64,000 nucleotides of DNA from G965215145 sp965215145 (GTDB lineage Bacteria > Bacteroidota > Rhodothermia > Rhodothermales > JANQRZ01), in contig OZ244038.1 in NCBI GenBank assembly GCA_965215145.1, positions 1,860,001-1,924,000 on the forward strand. The letters are read 5' to 3'. Under the pieces are notes generated by a model, which ran no database searches, was not told the DNA's origin, and saw only the letters and a program-made list of their open reading frames with translations. How positions within the stretch are numbered: position 1 is the first letter of the stretch; each line of letters starts with the position of its first letter. Positions 61,817 to 64,000 of this stretch are shown here, one piece after another. The position numbers were made by a program, and so were the translations under genes.

Positions 61817-62251
61817 TCAGCGTAGGGCGCCTCCGCAGCCCCGCAGCGTGTCGCCGCCGAGCGTCACCGTGACCGTGGCCTCGAAGCGCTCTCCGCTCAT
61901 CGTGTCCGCGCACGGGCGGTCCTCGACGACGACGCGGAGGTCGTGGGCCTCGGTGACGGCGTGGTACGTCGTGCGCCCGGTGGCGTCCGTCACCGGTTCG
62001 GGCACGGGCGTGGTGGCCTCCTCCTCGCCGTAGGCGTAGAGCAGCCGCAGCGAGCGCTCCGGGACGATCTCCAGCACCCACCCCGGCTCGTTCCCGACGG
62101 CGCGGAAGGCGACGCCCCGCTGCCGGGCGTCCTCGGCGACGGCCGGGTCGATGGGCTCCGGCGCCTCTTCCGGCGCGGCGGGCGGGCGGACGCAGCCGCC
62201 GAGGGTCAGGCCCACGAGGAGCAGCGCGCGCAGGGTGGAAGTCCGTGTCAC
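61817..62251 (-). CDS. lipoprotein with GNEPGW motif (COG3650-like)
   Basis: 144 residues from GTG at 62251. Lipobox TLGGC (Cys 20). The mature protein contains FRAVGNEPGWVLEI, typical of a group of predicted lipoproteins (COG3650/DUF306-like context), followed by beta strands and a C-terminal Cys pair region (RPCADTMSGERFEATVTVTL, LRGCGG). Probably periplasmic; function unknown. Five bp after the DnaJ-domain gene stop, so they form an operon. Confidence 0.78.
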   Translation of the reverse strand: MTRTSTLRALLLVGLTLGGCVRPPAAPEEAPEPIDPAVAEDARQRGVAFRAVGNEPGWVLEIVPERSLRLLYAYGEEEATTPVPEPVTDATGRTTYHAVTEAHDLRVVVEDRPCADTMSGERFEATVTVTLGGDTLRGCGGALR

Positions 62252-62256
62252 GTCGC

Positions 62257-62778
62257 CTACTCGCTCATCCGGTCGCGAAAGAAGCCGTAGGCGGCGTTGA
62301 TCCGCTTCGTCTCCTCCTCGGCCAGCCGCCGCAGCTTCACGCCGAGCGTGGCGACGCGGTCGGGGTGGTACTCGCGGAGCCGCTGCAGGAACGCCGCCCG
62401 CACCGTCTCCGGCGTCAGCTCCGCGCCCACGAGCCCGAGCGTCTCGCGGTGGCGCCGCTCCGGGGAGGCGGGCCGGGTCGGCGGCGCCGACGCGCGCTCG
62501 TGCGCCCCGGCCGCCGCCCGCGCCCGCTGCTGGTGCCGCGCCCGCGCCGCCCGCGCGTGCCGCTCCTTGTCGAAGTACTTCGTGCGGACGCGGGCGTAGT
62601 CCTTCCCGCCCCACGGCCGCTGCGCTCGGGGGGAGGGGCGCTGCGGTCCCGCCGAGGCCGCCCGCTCGGCGCGGAGCACCACGAGGCGGCTGCCGAGCCA
62701 CGCGAGCGCGAACGCCACACCCCCGGCGAGGGCGAGCAGGACGAGCACGGCGAGGAACGAGGCGGAGAAGGCGGACAC
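62257..62778 (-). CDS. membrane-anchored DnaJ-domain protein
   Basis: 173 residues from GTG at 62778. N-terminal membrane helix (FLAVLVLLALAGGVAFALAW), a basic Arg/Ala-rich linker, then a C-terminal J domain of about 60 residues: LTPETVRAAFLQRLREYHPD with the HPD tripeptide, then EEETKRINAAYGFFRDR. It would recruit a DnaK-type chaperone to the membrane. J domain at the C-terminus resembles DjlA-type co-chaperones. Upstream of the lipoprotein gene on the same strand. Confidence 0.82.
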   Translation of the reverse strand: MSAFSASFLAVLVLLALAGGVAFALAWLGSRLVVLRAERAASAGPQRPSPRAQRPWGGKDYARVRTKYFDKERHARAARARHQQRARAAAGAHERASAPPTRPASPERRHRETLGLVGAELTPETVRAAFLQRLREYHPDRVATLGVKLRRLAEEETKRINAAYGFFRDRMSE

Positions 62779-62798
62779 GGGGTTGGGACGCGCGAGCC

Positions 62799-63464
62799 TT
62801 ACCGAGGTTGCCCGGACGCCTCTCCGATCCGCTCCCCGGGTGGGGCCTCGGCCCGCTCCGGTGCGGGCCGGGCGACGGGCCGAGCCGGAGCGGGCGGCGC
62901 GAAGTGGAGCCGGCACCTCGGCTCGTACGCCTCCTTCGCCCCGACGACGACGCGGCCGTCCTCCCCCGTCAGCCGCTGCGAGTGGTTCGCCGGGGCGCCG
63001 CAGACGACGCAGATCGCGTGGAGCTTCGTGACGTACTCCGCCACCGCCATGAGCTGCGGGATCGGCTCGAAGGGGCGCCCGCGGAAGTCCTGGTCCAGCC
63101 CGGCGACGATGACGCGGCGGCCCTGCCGCGCAAGCTCCTCCGCGACCCGCACCAGCTCCGGCCCGAAGAATTGCCCCTCGTCCACCCCCACGACCCGCGC
63201 GTCGCCGGCCAGCAGCAGGATCTGGTCGGCGGCGTCCACGACGATGGAGGGGATGGCGTTCTCGTCGTGCGAGACGACGACCGTGGCGGCGTAGCGGTTG
63301 TCGAGGGCGGGCTTGAAGATCTCGACGGCCTGCCGCGCGATCCGCGCGCGCTTGAGCCGCCGGATAAGCTCCTCCGTCTTGCCGCTGAACATCGAGCCGC
63401 AGATCACCTCGATCCAGCCGCGCGGCGCGGCGCCTTCTTCGGGGGTGAGGACGTGGGGCTCCAT
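62799..63464 (-). CDS. tdk: thymidine kinase
   Basis: Salvage phosphorylation of thymidine. 221 residues from ATG at 63464. P-loop GSMFSGKTEELIRR, DEGQFFGPELV, VIVAGLDQDFRGRPFEPI, and the zinc-lasso Cys/His residues CVVCG and RCRLHF. The C-terminal 30 residues (Pro/Ala/Glu-rich) extend beyond the usual type II enzyme. The DnaJ-domain gene follows after 20 bp. Confidence 0.96.
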   Translation of the reverse strand: MEPHVLTPEEGAAPRGWIEVICGSMFSGKTEELIRRLKRARIARQAVEIFKPALDNRYAATVVVSHDENAIPSIVVDAADQILLLAGDARVVGVDEGQFFGPELVRVAEELARQGRRVIVAGLDQDFRGRPFEPIPQLMAVAEYVTKLHAICVVCGAPANHSQRLTGEDGRVVVGAKEAYEPRCRLHFAPPAPARPVARPAPERAEAPPGERIGEASGQPR

Positions 63465-63546
63465 GAAGGAAGGTTAAGGGGGGAGGGGTGAAGGATGAAA
63501 GGCGAGGGCAGCTTCTTGACCTCCACCCCTCAACCTAACCCTTCGG

Positions 63547-64000
63547 TCAGATCTCCTCGACGGTGGCGGCGTCGGCCCAGCCGGTGGTGCCGTCGGCGCG
63601 GCGGAGGGCGACCCAGCCGCCGCGGCGGTCGAGGAGGGCGGCGTCGTGGCCCTCGGGGAGCGTGGCGGCCTCGGCGGCCTCCGGCGTGGGCGCCTCGCGC
63701 AGCACGGCGCCGGGGGCGACGACGACGGCGCGGGGCCGGGCCTCGTAGCGCGTCACGGCCACGGCGAAGGCCAGCGCCGCCACGGTGACCGGCACGAGGC
63801 CGGCGGCCACACGGCGGAGGAGGACGAGTTGCTGCGGCGTCAGCCGCCGCCGTTGCCACGCGGCCCGCCCGGCGAGCCCGAGCAGCCCGGCCCACAGGAG
63901 GAATGCGAGGGCCGTCAGCACCCCGCCGCCGACCCGCACGGAGCCCGAGCGGACGGCGGCCTCGGTGAGGGTCGGCGCGCGCTGCCGGCGGTCGCCGGCG
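63547..64000 (-). CDS. membrane protein with C-terminal SH3-like domain, 5' end beyond window
   Basis: The frame is open to the right edge (AGDRRQRAPTLTEAAVRSGS precedes a GTG at 63939), so the gene is partial; 150 residues are seen. Two membrane helices (VLTALAFLLWAGLLGLAGRA; VAAGLVPVTVAALAFAVAV) flank a short basic loop, then a bacterial SH3-like domain (VLREAPTPEAAEAATLPEGH, GGWVALRRADGTTGWAD). The arrangement resembles the C-terminal part of BatE-type tetratricopeptide/SH3 proteins of Bacteroidota aerotolerance operons; this is a suggestion only. Confidence 0.7.
   Translation of the reverse strand, partial: AGDRRQRAPTLTEAAVRSGSVRVGGGVLTALAFLLWAGLLGLAGRAAWQRRRLTPQQLVLLRRVAAGLVPVTVAALAFAVAVTRYEARPRAVVVAPGAVLREAPTPEAAEAATLPEGHDAALLDRRGGWVALRRADGTTGWADAATVEEI

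Overview
The window is about 70% G+C and gene-dense. It is most likely a chromosome segment of a high-GC Rhodothermota (Rhodothermales, perhaps Rubricoccaceae). Three things point there: a 1,174-residue secreted protein ending in a Por-type (type IX secretion) sorting domain, a GWxTD lipoprotein, and a recurring promoter-like motif TANNTTYG that resembles the Bacteroidota -7 box TAnnTTTG, with few Shine-Dalgarno sites. Nothing here is a decisive taxonomic marker, and no tRNA, rRNA, insertion sequence or CRISPR array was seen.

Layout. 1-5.1 kb: the 5' half of an AMP-forming acyl-CoA synthetase, a DUF421 membrane protein, and an envelope/stress-type set (polytopic membrane protein, LEA-like protein, holin-family protein, DUF3618 protein). 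5.2-13.3 kb: a porin, tyrosine catabolism (hmgA, hpd), an amino-acid permease with an EIIA-like tail, and hutU. 13.3-14.3 kb: a lower-GC insert with a broken two-helix protein gene and a HepT-MntA toxin-antitoxin pair, followed by a second, diverged copy of the hutU 3' end. 14.3-19.8 kb: the rest of the histidine utilisation operon (serine hydrolase, lipoprotein, hutH, hutI, hutG). 19.9-27.9 kb: fabH, a lipase-like hydrolase, a Uma2 nuclease, three amidohydrolase-like exported proteins and an RpiB-like protein. 28-42.6 kb: glutamate dehydrogenase, a DUF512 radical SAM protein, CPBP protease, cdsA, mutL, tilS, hpt, a histone-deacetylase-like hydrolase, a frameshifted gene, an HD hydrolase and a polysaccharide deacetylase-like protein. 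42.6-47.9 kb: a sensor kinase with six PAS domains and a GAF domain, plus two response regulators. 48-64 kb: a TIGR04282 glycosyltransferase, fbp, a T9SS cargo protein, lipoproteins, bcp, tpiA, a GWxTD protein, a GH3/beta-lactamase fusion, a DnaJ-domain protein, tdk and the end of an SH3-domain membrane protein.

How it fits together. Histidine (HutHUIG) and tyrosine (Hpd, HmgA) breakdown, a permease and glutamate dehydrogenase form an amino-acid catabolism theme. The hpd region and gdhA carry the same 12-bp palindrome GGAAGCGCTTCC, a possible shared operator. fbp and tpiA are central sugar metabolism genes.

Non-coding DNA is unusually patterned. At least eleven intergenic (one intragenic) hairpins share GTAGGGGC-type ends. 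Many spacers are built of 7-bp-periodic tandem repeats, including exact arrays of 11 x 7 bp and 10 x 14 bp; the latter touches a start codon.
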